NCBI GenBank assembly: GCA_052387255.1
Contig: JBQTJI010000015.1
Location: 1-64,000 of the forward strand
Source: JBBQXK01 sp052387255
Lineage (GTDB): Bacteria; Pseudomonadota; Alphaproteobacteria; Rhodobacterales; Rhodobacteraceae
DNA: 64,000 bases
Direction: 5' to 3'
Below the pieces are notes generated by a model, which made no database searches, was not told the DNA's origin, and worked only from the letters and a program-made list of their open reading frames with translations. This document shows positions 16,184 through 24,106 of this stretch, in pieces. Within the stretch, counting starts at the first letter, position 1. Each line of letters starts with the position of its first letter. A program made the position numbers and the translations under genes.

Positions 16184-17305
16184 ATGACCCGATCCCTCCT
16201 CTTTCTCACCGGCACCCGCGCCGACTTCGGCAAGCTGGAACCCCTGGCCGCCGCCGCGCGCGATGCAGGCTTTGGCGTGGGCTTCTTCGTCACCGGCATG
16301 CACATGATGGACCGTTACGGCCTGACCAAGAACGAGGTCCATCGGACGCCCGGCGTCGCGGTCCACGAATTCCTGAACCAGCGTCCCGGTGATGCGCAGG
16401 ACATCGTGCTGGCCAAGACCGTCACCGGGTTTTCCGACTATGTCACCGAACACCGCCCCGACCTGATCGTCACCCACGGCGACCGGATCGAGGCCCTGGC
16501 CTGCACGCTGGTCGCGGCCACGAACTACATCCGCTCGGCCCATGTCGAGGGGGGCGAGGTGTCGGGCACCATCGACGAGGTGTTCCGCCACTGCAATTCC
16601 AAGCTCGCCTTCGCGCATTTCGTGTCGTCCGAGGCCGCCGCCACCCGCGTCCGCGCCCTGGGAGAGCCGCCCGAGGCGATCCACGTCATCGGCTCGCCCG
16701 AACTCGATTTCCATGCCCAAGGCAGCGGCGTGACCATCGACGCGGTGCGGGCGCGCTACGGGATTCCCTTCACCGACTATGGCATCGCGGTCTTCCACCC
16801 GGTGACGTCCGAGGCCGCGACCATGGGGGCGCAGGCGGCGGCATTGTACGGGGCCATGGCCGACAGCGGGCGGTCCTTTGTCGTCGTGGCACCCAACAAC
16901 GATCCCGGGTCGCAGGCGATCTTTGCCGTCCTGCAAGGGTTGCCGCGCGACCGCTTCCGCGTGCTGCCCTCGATGCGCTTCGCCCATTTCTCGGAACTGA
17001 TGAAACATGCCAGCGTCATGGTCGGCAATTCCAGCGCCGGCGTGCGCGAGGCCCCGTTCCTGGGGCTGCCCTCGCTCGACGTAGGCTCGCGCCAGAACGG
17101 GCGGTCGGATGCGCCCTCGATCCGCACCTGCAGCGCCGACGACAGGGCGGCGATCCTGGCCTTTCTGGCGCAGGACTGGGGCCGCGCCTGGCCGCGCCAT
17201 ACCGGGTTCGGCGAGGGCCGCGCGGCGGACCGGTTCGTCGCGGTGCTGCAGGAGCCTGCGTTCTGGGCGCGCGGGCTGCAGAAAGAGTTCCGCGACATTG
17301 GCTAG
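16184..17305 (+). CDS. UDP-N-acetylglucosamine 2-epimerase, hydrolysing (NeuC/LegG family)
   Basis: Converts a UDP-N-acetylhexosamine to the free 2-epimeric sugar, the substrate of the NeuB-type synthase. The 373-residue GT-B-fold protein opens with FLTGTRADFGKLEPL and has VTHGDRIEALA, AHVEGGEVSGTIDEVFRH, a VIGSPELD loop, VFHPVTSE and MVGNSSAGVREAP, all landmarks of the hydrolysing branch. GAGG lies 7 bases before the ATG at 16184. NeuC (UDP-GlcNAc) and LegG (UDP-diacetylbacillosamine) cannot be told apart by eye, so the product could be ManNAc or its 6-deoxy-4-amino relative. Confidence 0.9.
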   Translation: MTRSLLFLTGTRADFGKLEPLAAAARDAGFGVGFFVTGMHMMDRYGLTKNEVHRTPGVAVHEFLNQRPGDAQDIVLAKTVTGFSDYVTEHRPDLIVTHGDRIEALACTLVAATNYIRSAHVEGGEVSGTIDEVFRHCNSKLAFAHFVSSEAAATRVRALGEPPEAIHVIGSPELDFHAQGSGVTIDAVRARYGIPFTDYGIAVFHPVTSEAATMGAQAAALYGAMADSGRSFVVVAPNNDPGSQAIFAVLQGLPRDRFRVLPSMRFAHFSELMKHASVMVGNSSAGVREAPFLGLPSLDVGSRQNGRSDAPSIRTCSADDRAAILAFLAQDWGRAWPRHTGFGEGRAADRFVAVLQEPAFWARGLQKEFRDIG

Positions 17306-17331
17306 GGCCGCGCCTGTGCCCGGCCGCAGGA

Positions 17332-17354
17332 CCGGGGGGTTTCACACCCCCCGG
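17332..17354 (+). terminator. Strong hairpin after the epimerase gene
   Basis: CCGGGGGGT (17332-17340) pairs perfectly with ACCCCCCGG (17346-17354) around a 5-base loop. No T-run follows directly; instead comes a second C-run, then GGGATATTTCTGGACAGA. It separates the epimerase gene from the twin GT30 genes and may terminate or attenuate transcription. Confidence 0.5.
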
Positions 17355-17397
17355 ACCCCCCGTGGGATATTTCTGGACAGAAAAAGGGGGAAGGGGC

Positions 17398-18639
17398 ATG
17401 GCTAGGCCGCCAGGCCTGTCCCTGCGCGCCTATCTGGCGGTGTCGCACCTGATCCCGCTTGCAGCACCTTTCGTTCTGCGCCGCAGGCTGGCGCGCGGGC
17501 GCGAGGATGCGGCACGGTGGCGCGAAAAGCTGGGCCATGCGGGGCTGCCGCGCCCTGCAGGACCGCTGGTGTGGATGCATGCCGTGGGTCTGGGCGAGGT
17601 CATGGCGCTGCGCGGGCTGATCGCGGCGATGCCGCAGGACCTGTCGTTCCTGGTCACCTCCTCCGCCCGGTCCTCGGCGCAGGTGTTCGGCGCGAACCTG
17701 CCCGACCGGACGCGCCACCAGTACCTGCCGCTGGACGCGCCCGGCTATTTGCGCCGGTTCCTGGACCATTGGCAGCCCGACCTGTCGGTCTGGGCGGAAC
17801 AGGACCTGTGGCCCGGCGCGGTGATCGCGGCGGACCGGCGCGGCACGCCGCTGGCGCTGGTCAACGCGCGGATGGACGCGGCGGCCTTTGCGCGGCGGCG
17901 GCGGGCGGCGGCGGTGTACCGCGACCTCATGTCCCGTTTCGCGCTGGTCGCGGCGCAGGATGCGGGCACGGCGGGCCATCTGGCGCTGCTTGGCGCGCGA
18001 GGCGTGCAGGTTACCGGGTCGCTCAAGGCCGCAAGCCCCCCCCTGGCCGCCGATCCGTCCGAGGTCGCTGGCATGCAGGCCGCGCTGGCCGGGCGGCGTG
18101 TGTGGCTGGCCGCCTCGACCCATGCGGGGGACGAGGCGGTGGTGCTGGAGGCACACCGGGCGCTGATGGCCGAGGACCCGTCGGCCTGTCTTGTCCTGGT
18201 GCCACGGGTGCCGGACCGGGCGGCCGAGGTGACGGCGGCGGCGCGTGGTCTGGCGGTGACGCTGCGCTCTGCCGGGGGGTTTCCGGGACCGGGCGTGTTC
18301 CTGGTGGACCGTTTCGGCGAGCTGGGCCTGTGGTACCGGGTGGCGCGGGTGGCGCTGGTCGGCGGCGGGTTCGGCATCGGCGGGCACAACCCGTGGGAGC
18401 CCGCACACCTGGGCTGCGCCGTGCTGCACGGGTCGGGGGTCGCGAACTTCGCCGCCGACTACGGCGCGCTGCATGCGGCGGACGCGGCGGTGCAGGTCAC
18501 CACGCCGGGCGATGTTCTGACGGCGCTGGACGATCCCGCCATGGCGTCGCGCGCCGACCGCGCGCAGGGGCTGGCGCGGCAGGCGGCGGCGGGGCTGGCC
18601 CCGCTGGCCGGGGCACTTGCCGCCCTGGTGCGGCGATGA
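17398..18639 (+). CDS. Kdo transferase (WaaA/KdtA, GT30) family protein, copy 1
   Basis: A 413-residue GT-B transferase of the GT30 family, which moves Kdo from CMP-Kdo onto lipid A precursors at the inner face of the cytoplasmic membrane. The first 35 residues form the usual membrane anchor plus Arg-rich stretch, followed by WMHAVGLGEV (with the catalytic-type Glu), WAEQDLWPG, LVPRVPDRA and GGGFGIGGHNPWEPA in the CMP-binding lobe. The canonical E-x-E-x-WP reads E-Q-D-x-WP here. The next gene is a second, diverged GT30 protein. Because the region also makes a CMP-nonulosonic acid, this copy may transfer that sugar instead of Kdo; this is inference. Confidence 0.85.
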   Translation: MARPPGLSLRAYLAVSHLIPLAAPFVLRRRLARGREDAARWREKLGHAGLPRPAGPLVWMHAVGLGEVMALRGLIAAMPQDLSFLVTSSARSSAQVFGANLPDRTRHQYLPLDAPGYLRRFLDHWQPDLSVWAEQDLWPGAVIAADRRGTPLALVNARMDAAAFARRRRAAAVYRDLMSRFALVAAQDAGTAGHLALLGARGVQVTGSLKAASPPLAADPSEVAGMQAALAGRRVWLAASTHAGDEAVVLEAHRALMAEDPSACLVLVPRVPDRAAEVTAAARGLAVTLRSAGGFPGPGVFLVDRFGELGLWYRVARVALVGGGFGIGGHNPWEPAHLGCAVLHGSGVANFAADYGALHAADAAVQVTTPGDVLTALDDPAMASRADRAQGLARQAAAGLAPLAGALAALVRR

Positions 18640-19931
18640 GCCTGCGCTGGTTCATGGTCCTCTACACCGCGCTGTGGATCGCGGGCCTGCCGCTGGTGCT
18701 GCTGTACCTGGCATGGCGGGGCCGCCGCGACCGCGACTATCTGCGCCACTGGCCCGAGCGGTTCGGGGTCTACCGGCAGCGGATGGCGGGGTCGGTCTGG
18801 ATCCATGCGGTCAGTCTGGGCGAGATGCGCTCGGCCCTGCCCCTGGTGCGGGCGTTCCTGGGGCGGGGCGAGCGGGTGGTCATCACGCTCTTCACCCCCG
18901 CCGGGCGGCGCGAGGCCGCGCGCGTGCTGGCGGCCGAGATTGCGGCGGGGCAGGTCGCGGCGGTCTGGGTGCCGTTCGAGTATGGCTGGACATTCCGGCG
19001 GTTCTTCCGTGCCTTCCGCCCCCGCGCGGGGCTGGTGATGGAGGTGGAACACTGGCCGCGCATGATCCTGGCGGCAAGGCGCGCCGGGGTTCCGTTGTTC
19101 GCCTGCAATGCGCAGTACCCCTTGCGCAGTTTCGACAAGGACCGCCTGCAACGGCCATGGCGGCTGGCGCTGATCGGGCACTATGCCGGGGCGCTGGTGA
19201 AGTCCGGGGTGCAGGCGGAACGGTTCCGCGCGACGGGCCTGCGCGACGTCGTGGTGACGGGCGAGACGCGGTTCGACCAGCCGGTGCCGGACCGGTTGCT
19301 GCGCGCGGGGGCCGTGGCGCGGGCCTGGCTGGCGGCTTCGCGGCGGGTGGTGACGATCGCCAGTGCGGTCGAGGGCGAGGATGACATTTATGTGCAGGCA
19401 ATCAATGAGCTGCAGGATCATCTTCGCACGTCAGATGAAGATGCGCTGATCCTCTATGTCCCCCGCCGCCCCGAGCGTTTCGCCGAAGTGGGCGCGCGGC
19501 TGCGCGGCGCGGGGTTTCGGGTGGGCGGGCGGTCGGACCTGTTCGATGCGGCCCTGTCGCCACAGGGGGCTGCGCCGCAGATCGACGTGCTTTTGGGCGA
19601 TTCCCTTGGCGAGATGTATTTCTACCTTGCGATGTGCGACCGGGTCGTCGTGGGCGGCGGCTTCACCCCCGCAGGCGCGCACAACATCATCGAGCCCCTG
19701 GTGCTGGGCAAGCCGGTGCTGACCGGCCCGGTCACCTGGCCCATCGAATTCCCCTTTGCCGAGGCCGTGGCGGCAGGGCTGGCGCGGTCGGTGCCCGATG
19801 CGGCGTCCCTTGCGGCGGCCCTGGCGCGCCCCGCCCCGCATGACCCCGCCGCCATGGCCGCGTTCATCCAGGCGCATTCGGGGGCCGCCGCCCGCACGCT
19901 GGCCGCCCTCGACCGGCTTACCAGCCGCTGA
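18636..19931 (+). CDS. Kdo transferase (WaaA/KdtA, GT30) family protein, copy 2
   Basis: A 431-residue second GT30 protein beginning on ATGA overlapping copy 1. It has an N-terminal membrane segment (FMVLYTALWIAGLPLVLLYLAW), IHAVSLGEM with the expected Glu, MEVEHWPRM (a full E-x-E-x-WP), LYVPRRPERF and GGGFTPAGAHNIIEPLVLGKPV. The central lobe carries FACNAQYPLRSFDKDRL where typical WaaA proteins have a VNARLS-like segment, so acceptor recognition may differ. It is convergent with, and overlaps by 14 bases, the SDR gene. No lpxK or other lipid A gene is adjacent. Which copy is the essential Kdo transferase cannot be decided here. Confidence 0.85.
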   Translation: MSLRWFMVLYTALWIAGLPLVLLYLAWRGRRDRDYLRHWPERFGVYRQRMAGSVWIHAVSLGEMRSALPLVRAFLGRGERVVITLFTPAGRREAARVLAAEIAAGQVAAVWVPFEYGWTFRRFFRAFRPRAGLVMEVEHWPRMILAARRAGVPLFACNAQYPLRSFDKDRLQRPWRLALIGHYAGALVKSGVQAERFRATGLRDVVVTGETRFDQPVPDRLLRAGAVARAWLAASRRVVTIASAVEGEDDIYVQAINELQDHLRTSDEDALILYVPRRPERFAEVGARLRGAGFRVGGRSDLFDAALSPQGAAPQIDVLLGDSLGEMYFYLAMCDRVVVGGGFTPAGAHNIIEPLVLGKPVLTGPVTWPIEFPFAEAVAAGLARSVPDAASLAAALARPAPHDPAAMAAFIQAHSGAAARTLAALDRLTSR

Positions 19932-20706
19932 ACCCGCCGTCGACGTTCACCATCTGCCCGGTCATGTACCCGGCCTGCGGGCTGCACAGGAACAGCATGG
20001 CGTCGGCAATCTCGTCCGGCTGGGCCATGCGGCCCGCCATGATCAGCGCGCCGACGCGGGCCTGGAACTCGTCCGAATGGCCGTTGAACACCGCCCCCGG
20101 CGCGATGGTGTTCACCGTCGCCTGCCGGTTCGCCCAGTACCCCGCAAGCCACAGCGTCAGACCGTGGATGCCGGCCTTGGTCGTCGAATAGGCGCTGAAG
20201 CTGCGGAACGGCATGCCTTCATAGATCGCATGATGCGGCCCGTTCAGCGCATACATCGAGGCCACGTTGATCAGCGTCGCAGGCCACTTGCCGACGATGT
20301 CGCGGTCCATCTGGCGGGCGACCAGGAAAGCCCCTGTCAGGTTCGTGCGCAGGGTGCGGTCCCAGTCGTCGATGCTGGTGTTGGCGAAATCGGGAAACGG
20401 CTTGCCCGCCCCCATCAGCAACTCGCCCGTGATGGCCGCGTTGTTCAGCACGACGTTGGGTTTCCAGCCATCGGTCAGGATGTCGAGGAATATCTCGGTC
20501 ACCTGCGATTCATCGGCCACATCAAGGGGATAGAAGCGGAAGTTCGGGTTTTCGCCATGCGCCGCGACCAGGGCATCGGCGCGCGCACCGGGCAGGTCTG
20601 ACGCAATGACCCTGGCCCCCGCCGCCAGCATCCGCCGCACATAGGTGGACCCGAGCACGCCGCCCGATCCGGTGATGAAGATGGTGCGGGTGGTCAGGTC
20701 GGTCAT
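19918..20706 (-). CDS. PtmA-like short-chain dehydrogenase/reductase
   Basis: NAD(P)-dependent SDR of 262 residues. The cofactor loop is TGSGGVLGSTYV, the Asn-Ala-Ala motif is LNNAAITGE, the catalytic Ser lies in NVASMYAL and Tyr/Lys in AYSTTKAG. The segment from SMYALNGPHH through YEGMPF to the YSTTK box resembles PtmA of the Campylobacter flagellin-glycan locus (IYEGT plus YxxxK), a family linked to legionaminic acid precursors. GGAGAA precedes the ATG at 20706. It is the third gene of a three-gene leftward operon with 4-base overlaps (oxidoreductase, cytidylyltransferase, SDR). Confidence 0.82.
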   Translation of the reverse strand: MTDLTTRTIFITGSGGVLGSTYVRRMLAAGARVIASDLPGARADALVAAHGENPNFRFYPLDVADESQVTEIFLDILTDGWKPNVVLNNAAITGELLMGAGKPFPDFANTSIDDWDRTLRTNLTGAFLVARQMDRDIVGKWPATLINVASMYALNGPHHAIYEGMPFRSFSAYSTTKAGIHGLTLWLAGYWANRQATVNTIAPGAVFNGHSDEFQARVGALIMAGRMAQPDEIADAMLFLCSPQAGYMTGQMVNVDGGFSGW

Positions 20707-21395
20707 GGGGTTCTCCGGGAAAGCAGCCATTCGACCATGTCGAAATCGAAGGGGCTGTCGATGTCGACGCAGCGTTCGGGCGGCATCAGGTAGGGGATCA
20801 CGCGCCCGCCCCACAGCGACCCTGACGCGCGCAGATATGCGGGGGCGACGACATAGGTGGATGCCGCATGTTCATAGACCACGGGGGCCTGCTGGCGCGC
20901 CACGACCCCGCCGGGCAGGGGTTTGGAGACGTGCAGCGCGCCGGTGGCATCGGGTTCGACCAGGTTGAAGTAGGGGTTCTTGCGCGCCTCGCAGCAGGAC
21001 ATCACCATGTCGGGTGACTGCGACGCGAACAGGTCGAGCGCGCCGGTGATGTCGCCGGCCAGACGCAGGGGCGAGGTGCAGTCGAGGTCGAGGAAGGCCG
21101 TCACCGGCCCGCACAGGGGGTCCGACACCTCCAGCGCATGCTGCCAGACGCCCCATTTTCCGGCGGTGTCGGTGGCCAGATGGGCGGGCCGCAGGCCGAT
21201 GGGTAACGCCCCCCGGCCCACGGCATGGGCGTAGATCGCCTCGTCGTCGGTCGAGACGACCACGGCCTCCACCGCCGGATGCGCGAACAGCTGGTCCAGC
21301 GACCAGTCGATCAGCGGCTTGCCGCAGATCGGGCGGAAATTCTTGCCGGGGACGCCCTTGGACCCCTTCCGCGCGCCGATATGGCCCAGGATCAC
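20703..21395 (-). CDS. Acylneuraminate cytidylyltransferase family protein (NeuA/LegF/PtmB-like)
   Basis: Activates a nonulosonic acid with CTP to its CMP form. The 230-residue protein starts with GHIGARKGSKGVPGKNF, matching the CMP-sugar synthetase signature (ARxGSKGxxxKN), then VVVSTDDEAI, FLDLDCTSPLR with the metal-binding Asp, and a C-terminal CVDIDSPFDFDMVEWLL block. It overlaps the SDR gene and the upstream oxidoreductase gene by 4 bases each. Together with the NeuB- and NeuC-like genes on the opposite strand it completes a minimal CMP-nonulosonate route. Confidence 0.88.
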   Translation of the reverse strand: MILGHIGARKGSKGVPGKNFRPICGKPLIDWSLDQLFAHPAVEAVVVSTDDEAIYAHAVGRGALPIGLRPAHLATDTAGKWGVWQHALEVSDPLCGPVTAFLDLDCTSPLRLAGDITGALDLFASQSPDMVMSCCEARKNPYFNLVEPDATGALHVSKPLPGGVVARQQAPVVYEHAASTYVVAPAYLRASGSLWGGRVIPYLMPPERCVDIDSPFDFDMVEWLLSRRTP

Positions 21396-22306
21396 GGGAT
21401 GTCCTTTGCGATGGTGCCGGTGATGCGGCGCGCCTCCCAGGCCTGCGCGATCAGGCGGCAGGTGTCCTGCACCCGGTCGAAGGCGGGGAACAGCGGGTCG
21501 GCGACGGGGTTGCCTTGAACATGCATCAGGAAGTCGCGCATCAGGGCCAGGAACATGGCGTTGCGGTCCTGCGGAACGGGTTCGTCCATGAACCGGCCGG
21601 CGGCGAAGTCCATTGTGACGGGGCCGGTCAGCGTATCGATCCGCGCCTCGCGGATCAGGGCGGGCGCGAGGTAGTCCATCGCGATGCTGCCCACGGCCCC
21701 GTTCGCGGCGCGAAAGGTCAGGTGGCTGGCCACGTCGATGCCGGGATAGCCTACGTGGCCCAGGCTTTCGCAGGCGACCAGCGTCAGGCCGGGCAGCAGG
21801 CAGGCCGCCATGTCGATCTCGTGGCAGAGGTCAAGGAGGACACCGCCCCCTGTCGCCCGCGCCGCGTAGCTGTCGGAAAAGCGCCAGTCCGCGCGCCATT
21901 GGGTCACGTCATGGCCGATGGCGAAGGCAAAGCGGAAGACCTGCGACAGGTCGGCCCCCGCCAACCGCCGGAAGCCTTCGTGGTAGCGCATCATGAAGCC
22001 CACGGCGGACCGGCCCGCGACGGGGGCCGCAGCGGCGGCGATGGCGTCGAGGTCGGCCTGGCGGAAGGCCAGCGGTTTTTCGCAGTAGAACGGCACGCCC
22101 GCCGCCCCGCAGGCGGCGACCAGGGGCAGGCGGATGTCGGTCGCGGTGGCGATGACGGCGGCGTCCATGCCCGCGAGCCGCGCCGCCACGTCCTGCGCGG
22201 ACGTCTCGCGCCAGGGCAGCAGCGTCACCTCGCAGCCGAGCCTGGCCAGGTTGGCCGCATGCCGCCGCCCGATGGACCCCGCCCCGATGACCAGTACCCG
22301 CAGCAC
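21392..22306 (-). CDS. Gfo/Idh/MocA family oxidoreductase (PtmF-like context)
   Basis: A 304-residue NAD(P)-dependent oxidoreductase. The Rossmann loop reads VIGAGSIGRRHAANLARLG, and FYCEKPLAF carries the E-K-P motif whose Lys is catalytic in this family. The C-terminal alpha/beta domain includes GGGVLLDLCHEIDMAACL, with a conserved His. It is the first gene of the leftward operon with the CMP-sugar synthetase and the PtmA-like SDR. The same three families are neighbours in the Campylobacter ptm locus (PtmF, PtmB, PtmA), which argues for a role in nonulosonic acid or its precursor metabolism, though the reaction is not established. Confidence 0.8.
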   Translation of the reverse strand: MLRVLVIGAGSIGRRHAANLARLGCEVTLLPWRETSAQDVAARLAGMDAAVIATATDIRLPLVAACGAAGVPFYCEKPLAFRQADLDAIAAAAAPVAGRSAVGFMMRYHEGFRRLAGADLSQVFRFAFAIGHDVTQWRADWRFSDSYAARATGGGVLLDLCHEIDMAACLLPGLTLVACESLGHVGYPGIDVASHLTFRAANGAVGSIAMDYLAPALIREARIDTLTGPVTMDFAAGRFMDEPVPQDRNAMFLALMRDFLMHVQGNPVADPLFPAFDRVQDTCRLIAQAWEARRITGTIAKDIP

Positions 22307-22370
22307 CCGATAGCCCCCTTGCCTGCCCCGAGGCTAACCGGGGCGACCGGGAATGGCAAACCGATGCGCG

Positions 22371-23093
22371 CTATTCGGCGGCGCGGGCGGGCGGCGGGAT
22401 GGTGCGGGGAATGGCCCTGTCGGGCGGATAGACCAGGCCCGCCGAAATGACCAGCTTGGCCGCATCCTCGATCGACATGTCGAGCAGGCGTACCTGGGAT
22501 GCGGGCAGGAACACGACGTAGCCCGAGGTCGGGTTCGGCGTGGTCGGGATGTAGACGGTCACCAGCCTCTCGGAGCCGCCGATGATCTCTGCCACCTCGC
22601 CCCGCGCCTCGCCCGCGACAAAGCCCACCGACCACATGCCGGGGCGCGGAAACTCGATCAGGCAGGCGCGGTCGAAGGTGGGCTTGCCTTGGGCGAACAC
22701 GGTTTCGGCAATCTGCTTCAGGCCGGTATAGATCGACCGCACGACCGGCAGGCGGTTCACCGTGCGTTCCGTCCAGTCGATGAACATGCGCCCGAGGATG
22801 CCCTTGGCGATCCAGCCGACGAAGATGGTGAAGACCAGGAACACCAGCACGCCGATGCCCCGCACGTTGAAATAGGTGTCATCGCCGAAATAGTATTTGA
22901 TCAGCGTCTCGGGCTTCCACGCATGGGGCACGAAGGGCAGCACCCAGCTGTCGATCCAGCCTGTCACCACCCAGATGAAGTACAGCGTCAGGCCGATGGG
23001 CAGGATCACCACCAGCCCGGTCAGGAAGCTGGCGCGCAGGCCGCCCAGCAGGCCGCGCTTGCGGCCATGCGGATGGGGGGCGGGGTCGGTCAT
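22371..23093 (-). CDS. DUF502 family membrane protein
   Basis: A 240-residue protein with two transmembrane segments (about FLTGLVVILPIGLTLYFIWVV and, after a loop, a VRGIGVLVFLVFTIFVGWI stretch) and a cytosolic or periplasmic C-terminal domain. Landmarks of DUF502 include NRLPVVRSIYTGLKQ, a VGFVAGE strand and VYIPTTPNPTSGYV. Function is unknown. ATG at 23093 is preferred to the longer frame because it begins the conserved N-terminus before the first membrane helix. It follows the glycan cassette and marks a return to housekeeping genes. Confidence 0.85.
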   Translation of the reverse strand: MTDPAPHPHGRKRGLLGGLRASFLTGLVVILPIGLTLYFIWVVTGWIDSWVLPFVPHAWKPETLIKYYFGDDTYFNVRGIGVLVFLVFTIFVGWIAKGILGRMFIDWTERTVNRLPVVRSIYTGLKQIAETVFAQGKPTFDRACLIEFPRPGMWSVGFVAGEARGEVAEIIGGSERLVTVYIPTTPNPTSGYVVFLPASQVRLLDMSIEDAAKLVISAGLVYPPDRAIPRTIPPPARAAE

Positions 23094-23176
23094 GGGGGTG
23101 GGCCTGCGGCTGGGGACGCGCCCGAACATAGGGACGGTGTGTGACAGGCACAATGGAAATCCCCGTGAAGACGGGG

Positions 23177-24106
23177 TCAGCCGGGCCCCGTGCCGCTTTG
23201 CCGGGCAATCGCGGCGGCGATGGCAGCCCCCAGCCGCGCGTTGTTCAGCACGAGTGCTATGTTGGCTGCCAGCGACCGCCCTTCGGTGATTTCGAACAGG
23301 CGTTGCAGCAGGAACGGGGTCACGGCCTTGGCGGCGACGCCCTGCGCTGCCGCCTCGGCCAGGGCGGTCTCGATGGCGGGCAGGATGTCGGCGCGGGCGA
23401 TCTCGGCCTCGGGCGGGATCGGGTTCGCCACCAGCTGGCCGCCCGGCAGGCCCAGCCTGGCGCGCATCAGGTGGGCGGCGGCGACGGCGTCGGGGGTATC
23501 GAGGCGCAGGGGGGCGGTCAGGCCCGAGGAGCGCGACCAGAAGGCGGGAAAGTCGTCCTGGCCGAAGGCGATGACGGGCACGCCCAGGGTTTCCAGCACC
23601 TCGAGCGTCTTTGGCAGGTCGAGGATGGCCTTGGCCCCGGCGGCCACCACGGTGACGGGGGTTTCAGCCAGTTCGCGCAGGTCGGCCGAGATGTCGAAGC
23701 TGGCCTCAGCCCCGCGATGCACCCCGCCGATGCCGCCGGTGGCGAAGACGGCGATCCCGGCCAGATGCGCGCAGATCATCGTCGCGGCAACGGTCGTGGC
23801 CCCGCTGCCGCCGGTCGCCAGGCAGACGGCCAGGTCGGCGCGGCTGAGCTTGGCGACGCCCTTGGCCTGGCCCAGCCGGTCCAGTTCGTCCGGTAACAGC
23901 CCGACGTGGATGCGTCCCGCCATCACCGCGATGGTCGCGGGCACCGCGCCGCCGCCGCGCACGGCGGCCTCGACTGCGCGGGCGGTCTCCACGTTCTGCG
24001 GCCAGGGCATGCCGTGGGTGATGATGGTCGATTCCAGCGCCACGACGGGGCGGTTTTCGACAAGGGCGTCAGCCACTTCCGGGGTGATGTTCAAAGGCGG
24101 TGTCAT
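23177..24106 (-). CDS. psuG: Pseudouridine-5'-phosphate glycosidase
   Basis: Cleaves pseudouridine 5'-phosphate to uracil and ribose 5-phosphate in modified-nucleoside salvage. The 309-residue protein has VVALESTIITHGMPWPQN near residue 22, SRADLAVCLATGGSGATTV, FATGGIGGVHRGAE and the conserved VANPIPPEAEI, all diagnostic of the PsuG (indigoidine synthase A-like) fold. It overlaps the kinase gene psuK by 4 bases, giving the usual two-step salvage operon. Length and motifs are normal. Confidence 0.93.
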   Translation of the reverse strand: MTPPLNITPEVADALVENRPVVALESTIITHGMPWPQNVETARAVEAAVRGGGAVPATIAVMAGRIHVGLLPDELDRLGQAKGVAKLSRADLAVCLATGGSGATTVAATMICAHLAGIAVFATGGIGGVHRGAEASFDISADLRELAETPVTVVAAGAKAILDLPKTLEVLETLGVPVIAFGQDDFPAFWSRSSGLTAPLRLDTPDAVAAAHLMRARLGLPGGQLVANPIPPEAEIARADILPAIETALAEAAAQGVAAKAVTPFLLQRLFEITEGRSLAANIALVLNNARLGAAIAAAIARQSGTGPG

